Shown: piece by piece, positions 7,077-14,560 of the stretch
Layout: each line of letters begins with the position of its first letter
Numbering within the stretch: the stretch's first letter is position 1
Notes under the pieces: model-generated
The model's database searches: none
What the model saw: the letters and a program-made list of their open reading frames with translations, nothing else
Told to the model about the DNA's origin: nothing
Assembly: GCA_910585035.1 (NCBI GenBank)
Contig: CAJUEF010000002.1
Span: forward strand, 46,666 to 68,323
Length of the DNA stretch: 21,658 nucleotides
From: an uncultured Christensenellaceae bacterium
GTDB taxonomy: Bacteria; Bacillota; Clostridia; Christensenellales; MGBC116941
Direction of reading: 5' to 3'
Position numbers and translations under genes: made by a program

Positions 7077-8342
7077 TTAACCTATCTCCCTTGTTAAAAA
7101 TATTTTTATACCGTCAAAATCATTTAAAACTACCGGAGCAACCTCTCCGTCCTCCATGTTTTTAATATCGGCCATTCCGCTTTCCAGCTCGCTGTCCCCT
7201 ACTGTCAGTACATATTTAGCATTAATTTTATCGGCATATTTAAACTGAGCCTTTGTGGAACGTCCACCATGATTTATTTCACAGGTTATTCCCTCATTTT
7301 TAAGGAACTGAGAAAGCCTAAGTGCATATTTTTCACATTCTCTTCCCATAGAGCAAATATAAAGATTTAAAGGCTCGTTCTTTTGAAATTCTATCTTTTG
7401 AGCCTCCATTACAATTATAAGCCTTTCCATGCCCAGTCCAAAGCCAACAGCGCCTGTAGGCGGACCACCTATTTGCTCTATAAGCTTATCATATCGCCCT
7501 CCTCCGCAAACGGTAAAGCCGTCTGTATTCGATATGATTTCAAAAACCGTTTTAGTATAATAGTCAAGACCTCTTACTATTCTTGGGTTGACAGAATATT
7601 TTATTCCCAAAGTTTCCAAGTTTTCCTGAAGCTGTTCAAAATGCTCCTGGCACTCGTCACAAAGATAATCAAGTATTTCCGGCGCATCTTTTAGCTTTTG
7701 CTGGCATTTTTCCACCTTGCAGTCAAGTATTCTAAGAGGATTGTGGTTTAACCTGTCATTGCAAGTTTCACATAAATCGCCTTTAATGCTTTCAAGAAAT
7801 TCCAAAAGCGCTTTATTGTATCTTTCCCTGCACTTCGGACATCCAATGCTGTTTATGTTCAAAGATAAATCTTTAACACCCAGCTCCTCAAATACAGAAA
7901 GGGCAAGCTGAATAACCTCTGCGTCTGTAAGAGCGCTGCTGCTGCCAAAGAATTCCACCCCAAACTGATGATGTTCTCTAAGGCGCCCCGCCTGAGCTTT
8001 TTCATATCTAAATATTGGATTATTAATGTAATACTGTTTTAAAGGAAGCTGGCTGTTAAAGAGTCCGTTTTCAATAAACATGCGGACAACTCCCGCAGTT
8101 CCTTCAGGTTTAAGCGCAACCTCACGCCCACCCTTATCGGTAAATTCATACATTTCCTTTTGCACAACGTCTGTCACTTCGCCAACAGACCTGATAAACA
8201 GCTCTTTTGCCTCAAATACAGGAGTTCTTGTTTCCAAAACTCCAAAATTGCGGCACACTTTTCTCATTGCATTTTCAATGTGCTGCCATTTATAGGATTC
8301 GGCAGGTAAAACGTCCCTGGTTCCTCTTGGTGCTTTTATCAT
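7077..8342 (-). CDS. hisS: Histidyl-tRNA synthetase
   Basis: Class IIa synthetase that charges tRNA-His. 421 residues, full length. Motif 1 lies near the N-terminus (MIKAPRGTRDVLP), motif 2 is FRYEKAQAGRLREHHQFG (111-128), and the HisRS signature RGLDYYTKTVFEI starts at 257; the C-terminal anticodon domain follows. The insertion domain contains CxxC pairs (168/171, 191/194, 228/231) and Cys208/Cys213, common in Gram-positive HisRS. First gene of the operon; the ATG at 8340-8342 lies about 30 bases after the T-box terminator. Regulation is by tRNA-dependent antitermination in the leader. Confidence 0.97.
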   Translation of the reverse strand: MIKAPRGTRDVLPAESYKWQHIENAMRKVCRNFGVLETRTPVFEAKELFIRSVGEVTDVVQKEMYEFTDKGGREVALKPEGTAGVVRMFIENGLFNSQLPLKQYYINNPIFRYEKAQAGRLREHHQFGVEFFGSSSALTDAEVIQLALSVFEELGVKDLSLNINSIGCPKCRERYNKALLEFLESIKGDLCETCNDRLNHNPLRILDCKVEKCQQKLKDAPEILDYLCDECQEHFEQLQENLETLGIKYSVNPRIVRGLDYYTKTVFEIISNTDGFTVCGGGRYDKLIEQIGGPPTGAVGFGLGMERLIIVMEAQKIEFQKNEPLNLYICSMGRECEKYALRLSQFLKNEGITCEINHGGRSTKAQFKYADKINAKYVLTVGDSELESGMADIKNMEDGEVAPVVLNDFDGIKIFLTREIG

Positions 8343-8372
8343 AATAACCGTCCTTTTCTATTTATGCTGTAT

Positions 8373-8400
8373 AAAAAAAGACCCGTCCCAGATAGGGACG
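8373..8400 (-). terminator. Attenuator terminator of the T-box leader
   Basis: Minus-strand CGTCCC (8395-8400) pairs with GGGACG (8384-8389), extended by GGGTC, then a run of seven T (8373-8379). It is mutually exclusive with the T-box antiterminator just upstream. Confidence 0.9.
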
Positions 8401-8613
8401 AGCTTATTACCCGTGGTACCACCCTTAAAATCGCAAAATAACTTTTGCACTTTAGGTCATTTAACGCATGGATTACGGCAGCCGCTAATTCCATAGGTTT
8501 CACAGCTGCGGCTCATGAGTGTTTTTCAGTTAAAAGCTTTTATGCAGCTTCCAGCCCAGGCTGCACTCTCTGTTTAAAAGTAATTTTAACCTACTCTCTC
8601 AATCACTGCCGTT
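8373..8613 (-). promoter_or_regulatory. T-box riboswitch in the hisS-aspS operon leader
   Basis: An uncharged-tRNA-sensing leader that permits transcription of the downstream synthetase operon. On the minus strand the T-box core AAGGGTGGTACCACGGGT (8409-8426) is perfect, followed by a terminator. Upstream, stem I has GAGAGAGTAGG on its 5' side, an AGAGAG bulge, a GGCTGGAAGC distal element, and the 3' side GAAAAACACTCATGAGC. Taking the standard layout (specifier, one purine, CTC paired to GAG), the specifier triplet is AAC at 8521-8523. A His CAC is present two bases downstream, but it would then be followed by T rather than a purine. The identification as a T-box is secure; the amino acid is not. 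Confidence 0.95.
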
Positions 8614-8616
8614 AAT

Positions 8617-8636
8617 ATTCAAAAATATATTTGAAT
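8617..8636. promoter_or_regulatory. Palindrome at the hisS transcription start
   Basis: ATTCAAA and TTTGAAT (7-bp perfect arms, 6-base spacer) overlap the last bases of the -10 element and the predicted start point. This is operator-like placement, or a 5'-end hairpin of the leader RNA. No known regulator is assigned. Confidence 0.35.
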
Positions 8637-8663
8637 GATATTATAATTTACCCTGCTTGTCAA
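8635..8663 (-). promoter_or_regulatory. Sigma-A promoter of the hisS operon
   Basis: Minus-strand TTGACA (8658-8663), 17-base spacer, TATCAT (8635-8640). A closer TATAAT lies only 12 bases from the -35 and is rejected. The expected start near 8628 gives a T-box leader of normal length. Confidence 0.75.
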
Positions 8664-8729
8664 GAAAATATTTATTTTGCATCCAACTATTTAGGATATT
8701 TCTATTCACTGTTAAAATCAATTTGCTAA

Positions 8730-10403
8730 TTATATTTCCTTCATATTTTCTTTTTTGTTCTCCTCAATAATACTTTTTAAAAGGCTTGCATATTTTTCAA
8801 CTGTTTGCACTGTTGTTTTATATCTTTTTACCAGCTCGGTTTTAACATATGAAATATTATGCAATTCCCTTACTGATATTTCTATAGCAGCACAAAGAGC
8901 GTTTATGCTTCTAAAGCTGCCGTCCATCCCCTTATTAAGAAGCATAACATAAATGTCAATACACTCTTTTAGCAAATCGTTGTTAAAATCCTCCGGCTCG
9001 CTTTCTTTAAAAACTTCAATAGCCTTTTGGGGACGTTTTAATTCCTTTGTGTTTTCAATTGTTGCAACAGAAACCTTCACATCCAAAATATCACCTGAAA
9101 AATATGCTGCATAAGGCTGCTCGGCATTCATAAATCTAAGTGAAGCTAAAACATCCTTTTTAATTTCGTCAGTTAAGCTTACAGAAAAAAGCGCACTTCT
9201 TAATTTCCTTTCGCATTCCTCATTCCCGACTGAACTAAGAATGCTAAAGCTAATCTTTTTTATTAAATCATCTTTATATTTTGTTCCCCACATTACCACC
9301 ATTTGGCTTTCTTCATTCCATTTGGCTCTAAGCTCCTCGCAGGGCATTTCAGCAAGAGCACGCAGCCGTTTTACACAGTCTATAACAGCAACTATGGGAA
9401 GCTGGTTATAATAATCTATACTCTTTGGTTTCATTAAAGAATTAATAGCTTTAATGTAATAATAAGCTATGTAATTATCCTCATCAACTTTTAGAATATC
9501 ATGAAATAAAGATAAGGATTTATTTACATTGCCTAAATTATAATTTGCAGCCGCAAGAAAAAACATATATGTTAAATCATACGAGTAATTCATAACCGCC
9601 TGCTTTACAATTCGTATAACTTCATCATGGCATTTCATATCGCAGTAAGTGCTTATAAGCTTTATAAATTCATCCTGAGTTGCGGGCTTTATTCTTAAAA
9701 GCTTTTCCTTTTGTCTGTGCAGTTCATATTTATTCTTCTGCCTGTAATAAAATAACGCCAAATTACAATTTGCAAACACGTCATACCTTTTTTTCATAAA
9801 AATTTCTTTGCAAAGTTTTATTGCTTTTTCAGGCTTTCCATCGTAAAAATATGCCATTGACAAATTGTTTTTTATAGATGTCTCATTAGGCGCATAAAAA
9901 CTTAACAAACTAAAAAGTCTAACGGCTTTTTTATATTGTCCGATTTCAATAAACTCTCTGCCCTTTTTGGTAAGCCTTAACAGCTTTTTCTCTCTGTCCG
10001 TCTCCTCATTATCCTCCAGCCGGCTGACAATAAACTCTGCATATTCTGCGTGCTTTCCGTCAGGGTACATGGAAAGAAGCCTTTTAAAATATGAAACTCC
10101 CTTATCATAATTATGCATTTTCAAAAAGTTATTCCCTATTAAATAAAGAGAGGTTTCATTATGCTCTACAGATAAAGCTCTGTAAGCATATTCGTTGCTT
10201 TTATCCACCATGTCCATTCTGGAATATGCCAAAGAAAGCTCAAGAAGAACGTCAACATTTTGAGGGTCTTCCTTTAATGCTTTTTTTAATATAGGAACAG
10301 CATTGAGGTATTCACTTTTATCAATTTTTTTATAGGCAATATTAAGAAGTTTACCGGCTCCCACATCAAACTCTACAATATTGTTTTTGTTTCTATCAAT
10401 CAT
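8730..10403 (-). CDS. Tetratricopeptide-repeat protein with possible C-terminal helix-turn-helix
   Basis: 557-residue soluble protein with no signal peptide or membrane segment. Residues about 20-330 are a series of TPR-like helical pairs (for example NAVPILKKALKEDPQNVDVLLELSLAY, KAVRLFSLLSFYAPNE, KAIKLCKEIF, KSLSLFHDILKVDEDNYIAYYY), suggesting a protein-binding scaffold. Residues about 475-545 differ: AAIEISVRELHNISYVK followed by ELVKRYKTTVQTVEKYASLL resembles the cyclin-like plus helix-turn-helix pattern seen in some bacterial TPR proteins. The start overlaps the hslO stop (ATGATTGA) and has only a weak ribosome site, so translation is probably coupled. No named family recognised; partner and function unknown. 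Confidence 0.85.
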   Translation of the reverse strand: MIDRNKNNIVEFDVGAGKLLNIAYKKIDKSEYLNAVPILKKALKEDPQNVDVLLELSLAYSRMDMVDKSNEYAYRALSVEHNETSLYLIGNNFLKMHNYDKGVSYFKRLLSMYPDGKHAEYAEFIVSRLEDNEETDREKKLLRLTKKGREFIEIGQYKKAVRLFSLLSFYAPNETSIKNNLSMAYFYDGKPEKAIKLCKEIFMKKRYDVFANCNLALFYYRQKNKYELHRQKEKLLRIKPATQDEFIKLISTYCDMKCHDEVIRIVKQAVMNYSYDLTYMFFLAAANYNLGNVNKSLSLFHDILKVDEDNYIAYYYIKAINSLMKPKSIDYYNQLPIVAVIDCVKRLRALAEMPCEELRAKWNEESQMVVMWGTKYKDDLIKKISFSILSSVGNEECERKLRSALFSVSLTDEIKKDVLASLRFMNAEQPYAAYFSGDILDVKVSVATIENTKELKRPQKAIEVFKESEPEDFNNDLLKECIDIYVMLLNKGMDGSFRSINALCAAIEISVRELHNISYVKTELVKRYKTTVQTVEKYASLLKSIIEENKKENMKEI

Positions 10404-11259
10404 TTAAAATTTTTCCAAGTTCCTCTTCATTAAAATTGTATTTTTCATGGCAAAAACTGCAAACTATTTGTGCACCATGATCTTCCTTTATCATTTCCTC
10501 TATGTCAGTCTTTGAAAGAGAATATAACACCTCTTCCATTCTGTCTCTGCTGCAATCACATTTATAGACGCTCTTTCTTTTATCTGAAATAACCAAATCC
10601 ATATCCTGAAATATATTTTCAAGGGCCTCTTCCATTGTCATGCCCTCTGCAAGCTTACGGGTTAGCGTTGCGATTTCCTTTGCGTGATACTCCAAAATTG
10701 TAATAACATGTTCATTGCATCCGGGAAGCGGCTTTATAATAATTCCGGAGCTTGCTTTAATAGAGTAATCAACATCAACAAGCACTCCAACATAACAAAG
10801 TGAAGGGCTTTGCTCGGATACAAGCATATAAGAAGCAAAATCATCGCCTATTTCTCCTGATACAAGCTCAACAGTTCCCGTATACGGCTCTTTCATTCCT
10901 ATATCTTTTACAACGGTTAAAGTTCCTTTTCCAACAGCTCCGCCGACATCAAGCTTTCCTTTATCGTTAAGGGGTAAATCCACATGAGGATTTCCGCAAA
11001 GAGCCTTAACCTCAAGGTCTCCTTTACAAACAGCAACTATTGAGCCTATAGGCCCATCACCTTTAATGGTAACGGACATTCTGTGGTTTTTCTCTTTTAG
11101 CATTGCTCCCATCATTGTAATTGCAGATATGGTTCTTCCCACCGCTGCGCTTACAACAGGTGAAAAATCATGATCTTTCCTTGCCTCCTCAACCATATCC
11201 GTAGAATTTACCGCATAAAATGAAACCATATTTTCGAATAACATACCGGTGTAAATCAT
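10396..11259 (-). CDS. hslO: Redox-regulated chaperone Hsp33
   Basis: 287-residue holdase chaperone activated when oxidation releases zinc from a C-terminal cysteine centre. The centre is intact: CDC at 234-236 and CSFC at 267-270. The N-terminal domain carries the family stretches TISAITMMGAMLK and NPHVDLPLN. Start: ATG 11257-11259, preceded by AAAGGAG at ideal distance; an alternative start 8 codons upstream lies within the methyltransferase gene and has no site. Its ATG overlaps the methyltransferase stop (ATGA). No thioredoxin or heat-shock operator is visible in front, so it appears to be transcribed from the M20 promoter. Confidence 0.96.
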   Translation of the reverse strand: MIYTGMLFENMVSFYAVNSTDMVEEARKDHDFSPVVSAAVGRTISAITMMGAMLKEKNHRMSVTIKGDGPIGSIVAVCKGDLEVKALCGNPHVDLPLNDKGKLDVGGAVGKGTLTVVKDIGMKEPYTGTVELVSGEIGDDFASYMLVSEQSPSLCYVGVLVDVDYSIKASSGIIIKPLPGCNEHVITILEYHAKEIATLTRKLAEGMTMEEALENIFQDMDLVISDKRKSVYKCDCSRDRMEEVLYSLSKTDIEEMIKEDHGAQIVCSFCHEKYNFNEEELGKILND

Positions 11260-11993
11260 TTTTTCTCCTTTATGAGCCTGCAAATAAACTGCAGTCTTTT
11301 ATCTGAATTATTGTTATCATAGCTTACAGACTTCATATCCAGAATTTCAAAGTCTGTCATAGCTGCTTTTATTTCTTTTTGAGAATATATCCTTTGCTTT
11401 TGAACTTCGGTTTTCCTGGTATATCTTCCATCATCATCTTTTAAAAATATAGTCAGTTCCATTGTCACAATTTTATCCTCTAAAGAATTTTGCCAAAATA
11501 TGCATGCATCGTCTCTTATATCGAAATAGCTGTTATTGCCAAGGGTATTTTTAAGCTTTTCATAACTGCTGACATCAAAGATAAGTATTCCATCCTGTTT
11601 TAAATTTTCTCTGCAGCAGCAAAGAAAATTCTCAAACTGACCGTCAACCGTAAGATAATTAATACCGTCGCAGGCGCAAACTATAACGTCAACCCTTTTA
11701 TGAAGTCTGAATTTACTTATATCCTGTTTTACCAAATTAAAATGCACACCGGATTTACGCATATTTTCCCCTGCTCTTATAAGCATTTCTTCAGAAACAT
11801 CTATTCCCGTTACTTTATATCCCCGCTTTGCAAGACGGCAGGTTATGCTTCCCGTGCCACAAGCCAAATCAGCAACGCTTTCCGTATTGCCTTTTGAATA
11901 TTCCGTTATAGCATCATAAATGTCCTTTTCCCATTTTTCATAATCTATGTCGTCTGTAAAGTTATCATATATTATCGCCAGATTTTCATACAC
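11256..11993 (-). CDS. Class I SAM-dependent methyltransferase
   Basis: 245-residue Rossmann-fold methyltransferase. Motif I is VADLACGTGSIT (40-51), the acidic ribose-binding residue is in GIDVSEEML (63-71), and the later DVIVCACDGINYL and GILIFDVSSYEKL match motifs II and III. The N-terminus MYENLAIIYD is typical of the group of cytosolic methyltransferases next to hslO or related genes in Clostridia. The C-terminal part is a beta-rich domain of unknown substrate. GGAGG (12002-12006) lies 8 bases before the ATG, inside the end of the amidohydrolase gene. The substrate (protein, RNA or small molecule) cannot be read from the sequence. Confidence 0.9.
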   Translation of the reverse strand: MYENLAIIYDNFTDDIDYEKWEKDIYDAITEYSKGNTESVADLACGTGSITCRLAKRGYKVTGIDVSEEMLIRAGENMRKSGVHFNLVKQDISKFRLHKRVDVIVCACDGINYLTVDGQFENFLCCCRENLKQDGILIFDVSSYEKLKNTLGNNSYFDIRDDACIFWQNSLEDKIVTMELTIFLKDDDGRYTRKTEVQKQRIYSQKEIKAAMTDFEILDMKSVSYDNNNSDKRLQFICRLIKEKK

Positions 11994-11995
11994 CG

Positions 11996-13144
11996 CTAAT
12001 CCTCCAAATTAAGCAGCCTTGCATAAACCTCAAGACCGTAAAGCAAAGAATGTTCTTCAAAATCAAACTGATTGCTGTGCAACGGATAAACGTATTGTCC
12101 TTTTTTAATTCCAAGAAACATAAAGCAAGCAGGAATTTCTTTTTGATAAAAGCTAAAGTCCTCGGCTATCATTCTTGGTTCGAGAATGATTAAATCATCA
12201 CTATCCACCGCATTCATTACCTGTCTTGTTGCCTTTTCATCGTTATTTACAGCAGGATAATGTGCATAAGGGGAATAACTGCATTTTACCCCAAAACTCT
12301 TTTCAATGCCAATTAGTCTGTCCTCAATCGCTTTATTTATATCGTCCACAACAGCATCGTCATAGGCACGGAATATCCCCTCCAGCTTTGCATTTCCGGC
12401 AATTATATTTCTGGTATCTCCCCCGGTCATTTTTCCTATTGTCACAACAGCTTTTTTAAGAGGATCCACCTCACGGCTGACAATGGTTTGAAGCTGTCCT
12501 ACAAGCTGAGATGCGGCAACAATAGCGTCAACGCCAAGATGCGGAGTTGCTCCGTGGGCCGTAACTCCCTTAATATCAATATCAAATTCCGTTGTAGAAG
12601 CCATTAAATATCCAATCCTTGTTCCTACTTTCCCTTCTTCAAGAGATGGATCAAGATGTATTCCAAACATTTTGTCTATATCAGGGTTTTTTAGCGCACC
12701 GTCATCAATTATTATTTTAGCGCCGCCGGTTCCCTCTTCTCCCGGCTGAAATATAAGAACCACGTTTTGTTTAAGCAAATTTCTTCTTTCGCTTATATAT
12801 CTGCCAAAAGTCAAAAGTATGGACATATGCCCGTCATGACCGCATGCATGCATCATGCCTTCGTTTTTTGATATATAATCATGACCGGTATTTTCACGCA
12901 TGCAAAGGGCATCCATATCCGCCCTAAATCCTATTGTTTCCTTTGGATTTTCAGCAAAAAACACAGCTCTTATACCCGTGCCCGCAAATACATCAAGTTT
13001 ATCGGGATGTAGCTTTTTAAGCTCATTCACAAGGTATTTTTGGGTTTCATATTCTTTCATGGATTCTTCAGGTATTCGGTGTAAATCCCGTCGAATTTTT
13101 CTAATATAATCAAAGTGTTTATTTATTGAAGCTCTTATATTCAT
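11996..13144 (-). CDS. M20-family amidohydrolase, possible N-acetyl-diaminopimelate deacetylase
   Basis: 382-residue zinc-dependent amidohydrolase of the IAL/HipO (M20D) group. Metal-site motifs: HACGHDGH (99-106, with Cys101 and His103), PGEEG (134-138), His163 and His356 near the C-terminus; the lid domain has the usual THGATPHLG. Family members remove N-acyl groups from amino acids; in Firmicutes some serve the acetyl branch of lysine synthesis. Divergence from the lysine-controlled asd-dapA-dapB operon supports that role, but generic aminoacylase activity is equally possible. Of two close ATGs I chose 13142-13144 because the other overlaps the GGAGG site. Confidence 0.88.
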   Translation of the reverse strand: MNIRASINKHFDYIRKIRRDLHRIPEESMKEYETQKYLVNELKKLHPDKLDVFAGTGIRAVFFAENPKETIGFRADMDALCMRENTGHDYISKNEGMMHACGHDGHMSILLTFGRYISERRNLLKQNVVLIFQPGEEGTGGAKIIIDDGALKNPDIDKMFGIHLDPSLEEGKVGTRIGYLMASTTEFDIDIKGVTAHGATPHLGVDAIVAASQLVGQLQTIVSREVDPLKKAVVTIGKMTGGDTRNIIAGNAKLEGIFRAYDDAVVDDINKAIEDRLIGIEKSFGVKCSYSPYAHYPAVNNDEKATRQVMNAVDSDDLIILEPRMIAEDFSFYQKEIPACFMFLGIKKGQYVYPLHSNQFDFEEHSLLYGLEVYARLLNLED

Positions 13145-13170
13145 GTCTTCCTCCATTTCTGTATTTATTA

Positions 13171-13199
13171 ATAATAAACTACTTCAGTATTTATTTCAA
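13171..13199 (-). promoter_or_regulatory. Promoter of the amidohydrolase-hslO-TPR operon
   Basis: Minus-strand TTGAAA (13194-13199), 17-base spacer, TATTAT (13171-13176). Transcription near 13164 gives a leader of about 20 bases. The -35 lies 5 bases from that of the divergent asd promoter. Confidence 0.65.
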
Positions 13200-13204
13200 T
13201 GGAA

Positions 13205-13233
13205 TTGACATAAACAATTATAAATGCTATATT
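13205..13233 (+). promoter_or_regulatory. Promoter of the asd-dapA-dapB operon
   Basis: TTGACA (13205-13210), 17-base spacer, TATATT (13228-13233). The start near 13240 places a hairpin with perfect 8-bp arms (TATGGTTA 13241-13248, TAACCATA 13256-13263) at the very 5' end of the transcript. Confidence 0.75.
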
Positions 13234-13282
13234 CTTATTATATGGTTATAGTCTTTAACCATAAAGGTTACAAATACATATT

Positions 13283-13457
13283 TAAATAAGAGGTGCGGTT
13301 ATTATCAGTATCTTAAAATAGGGTCTTTAGAACCTTTTGACCTTTAAGAAAAAGGAATTGCCGCCGAAAAAAAACCGTATCTAAAGCCGGTTTTTTTGGG
13401 GATAGAGTCAATAGCTCTGTCACTGTCATCAAATATAACTGATGGTGTGCTTATTTA
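13283..13457 (+). promoter_or_regulatory. Lysine riboswitch (L-box) aptamer
   Basis: Lysine-binding leader that turns off lysine synthesis genes. P1 is TAAATAAG (13283-13290) paired with CTTATTTA (13450-13457). AGAGGTGCGG and AGTA follow P1, GCCGCCGAA lies in the middle, and CACTGTCATC...GATGGTG closes the last helices, matching the conserved L-box elements. Genes downstream are those of diaminopimelate/lysine synthesis, which fits. Confidence 0.92.
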
Positions 13458-13484
13458 TCTTAAGAATAATTAATTTTAAGAATA

Positions 13485-13511
13485 GGCGCCATTTGGTGTC
13501 TTTTGTTTTTT
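13485..13511 (+). terminator. Riboswitch-controlled terminator before asd
   Basis: GGCGCC (13485-13490) pairs with GGTGTC (13495-13500), including two wobble pairs, over a 4-base loop, then TTTTGTTTTTT. It ends just before the asd ribosome site and is the expression platform. Confidence 0.8.
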
Positions 13512-13523
13512 AGGAGGATTAAT

Positions 13524-14531
13524 TTGAAAAAATATAACATTGCAGTAGTCGGCGCAACAGGAATGGTTGGAAATAAATTTTTACAGGTGCTTGAAGAAAG
13601 AAAACTGCCTATAGATAATCTCCATCTTTTTGCATCTGCAAAATCTGCAGGCAAAGTGCTTAAATTTAACGGCAGCGATTACGTAGTAAAAGAGCTCACC
13701 ACCGAAAGCTTTAAAGATTCCGGAATAGATATCGCTTTATTTTCTGCCGGAGGCGGCACCAGCAAAATATACGCTCCTATTGCAGCTGCATGCGGCGTAA
13801 CAGTTATTGACAACAGCAGCCAGTGGCGTATGGACGACAGTGTTCCTCTTGTTGTTCCTGAAGTAAACCCTGAGGATATTTTGTCTAACAAAGGCATAAT
13901 TGCAAATCCTAACTGTTCCACAATTCAGGCTGTTGTGGCATTAAAGCCGCTTTTTGATAAATACGGCATTAAAAGAATAATATATTCCACATATCAGGCT
14001 GTTTCAGGCGCAGGAGTAAGTGGATACAAAGACCTTGAAAACGGCATGAAGGGCATAGCCCCTGAAAAGTTCCCTTACCCTATTGCTGGAAACGTGCTTC
14101 CCCATATAGATGTATTTTTAGACAACGGATACACAAAAGAGGAAATGAAGATGATAAATGAAACCCATAAGATTTTCCATAATGATAATATTAAAATAAC
14201 AGCAACAACAGCAAGGGTGCCTGTATTCCACAGCCATAGTGAAAGCATAAATGTTGAACTGGAAAACCCTTTTAATGTTGAGGATATTTTTGAGCTTTAT
14301 AAAAACACAAAAGGAATAATTATTCAAGATGACCCTGCAAACCTCGTATATCCTATGCCAATAAAAGCAGAAAATCATGACGAAGTTTTTGTAGGTAGAA
14401 TAAGAAGAGACTTCAGCGTTGAAAACGGGCTTAATATATGGGTAGTTGCAGACAACATCCGCAAAGGTGCAGCAACAAACGCAGTACAAATTGCGGAAAA
14501 ACTCATAGAATATAACGAGCAAAACCAATAA
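13524..14531 (+). CDS. asd: Aspartate-semialdehyde dehydrogenase
   Basis: NADP-dependent enzyme that reduces aspartyl phosphate to aspartate semialdehyde, the branch point to lysine/diaminopimelate, threonine and methionine. 335 residues. The nucleotide loop is GATGMVG (10-16), the catalytic cysteine is Cys131 in NPNCSTIQ, and the acid/base histidine is likely His238 in HSHSE; VSGAGVSG follows around 160. I take a TTG start at 13524 because AGGAGG sits 6 bases upstream and the product then begins MKKYNIAVVGATG. An earlier TTG at 13503 lies in the terminator and its ribosome site would be missing. First gene of the lysine-riboswitch operon. Confidence 0.96.
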   Translation: MKKYNIAVVGATGMVGNKFLQVLEERKLPIDNLHLFASAKSAGKVLKFNGSDYVVKELTTESFKDSGIDIALFSAGGGTSKIYAPIAAACGVTVIDNSSQWRMDDSVPLVVPEVNPEDILSNKGIIANPNCSTIQAVVALKPLFDKYGIKRIIYSTYQAVSGAGVSGYKDLENGMKGIAPEKFPYPIAGNVLPHIDVFLDNGYTKEEMKMINETHKIFHNDNIKITATTARVPVFHSHSESINVELENPFNVEDIFELYKNTKGIIIQDDPANLVYPMPIKAENHDEVFVGRIRRDFSVENGLNIWVVADNIRKGAATNAVQIAEKLIEYNEQNQ

Positions 14532-14560
14532 AACCTAAAATTTAGAAAGCTGGTGAAATT

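Noticed and set aside
8640..8663. TTGACA with TATAAT 12 bases apart as hisS promoter
   Set aside because: Spacing is too short for sigma-A; TATCAT at 17 bases is preferred.
14118..14528. Minus-strand 136-residue reading frame
   Set aside because: It is antisense to asd; its Cys/Phe-rich content is what reverse reading of an AT-rich gene gives.
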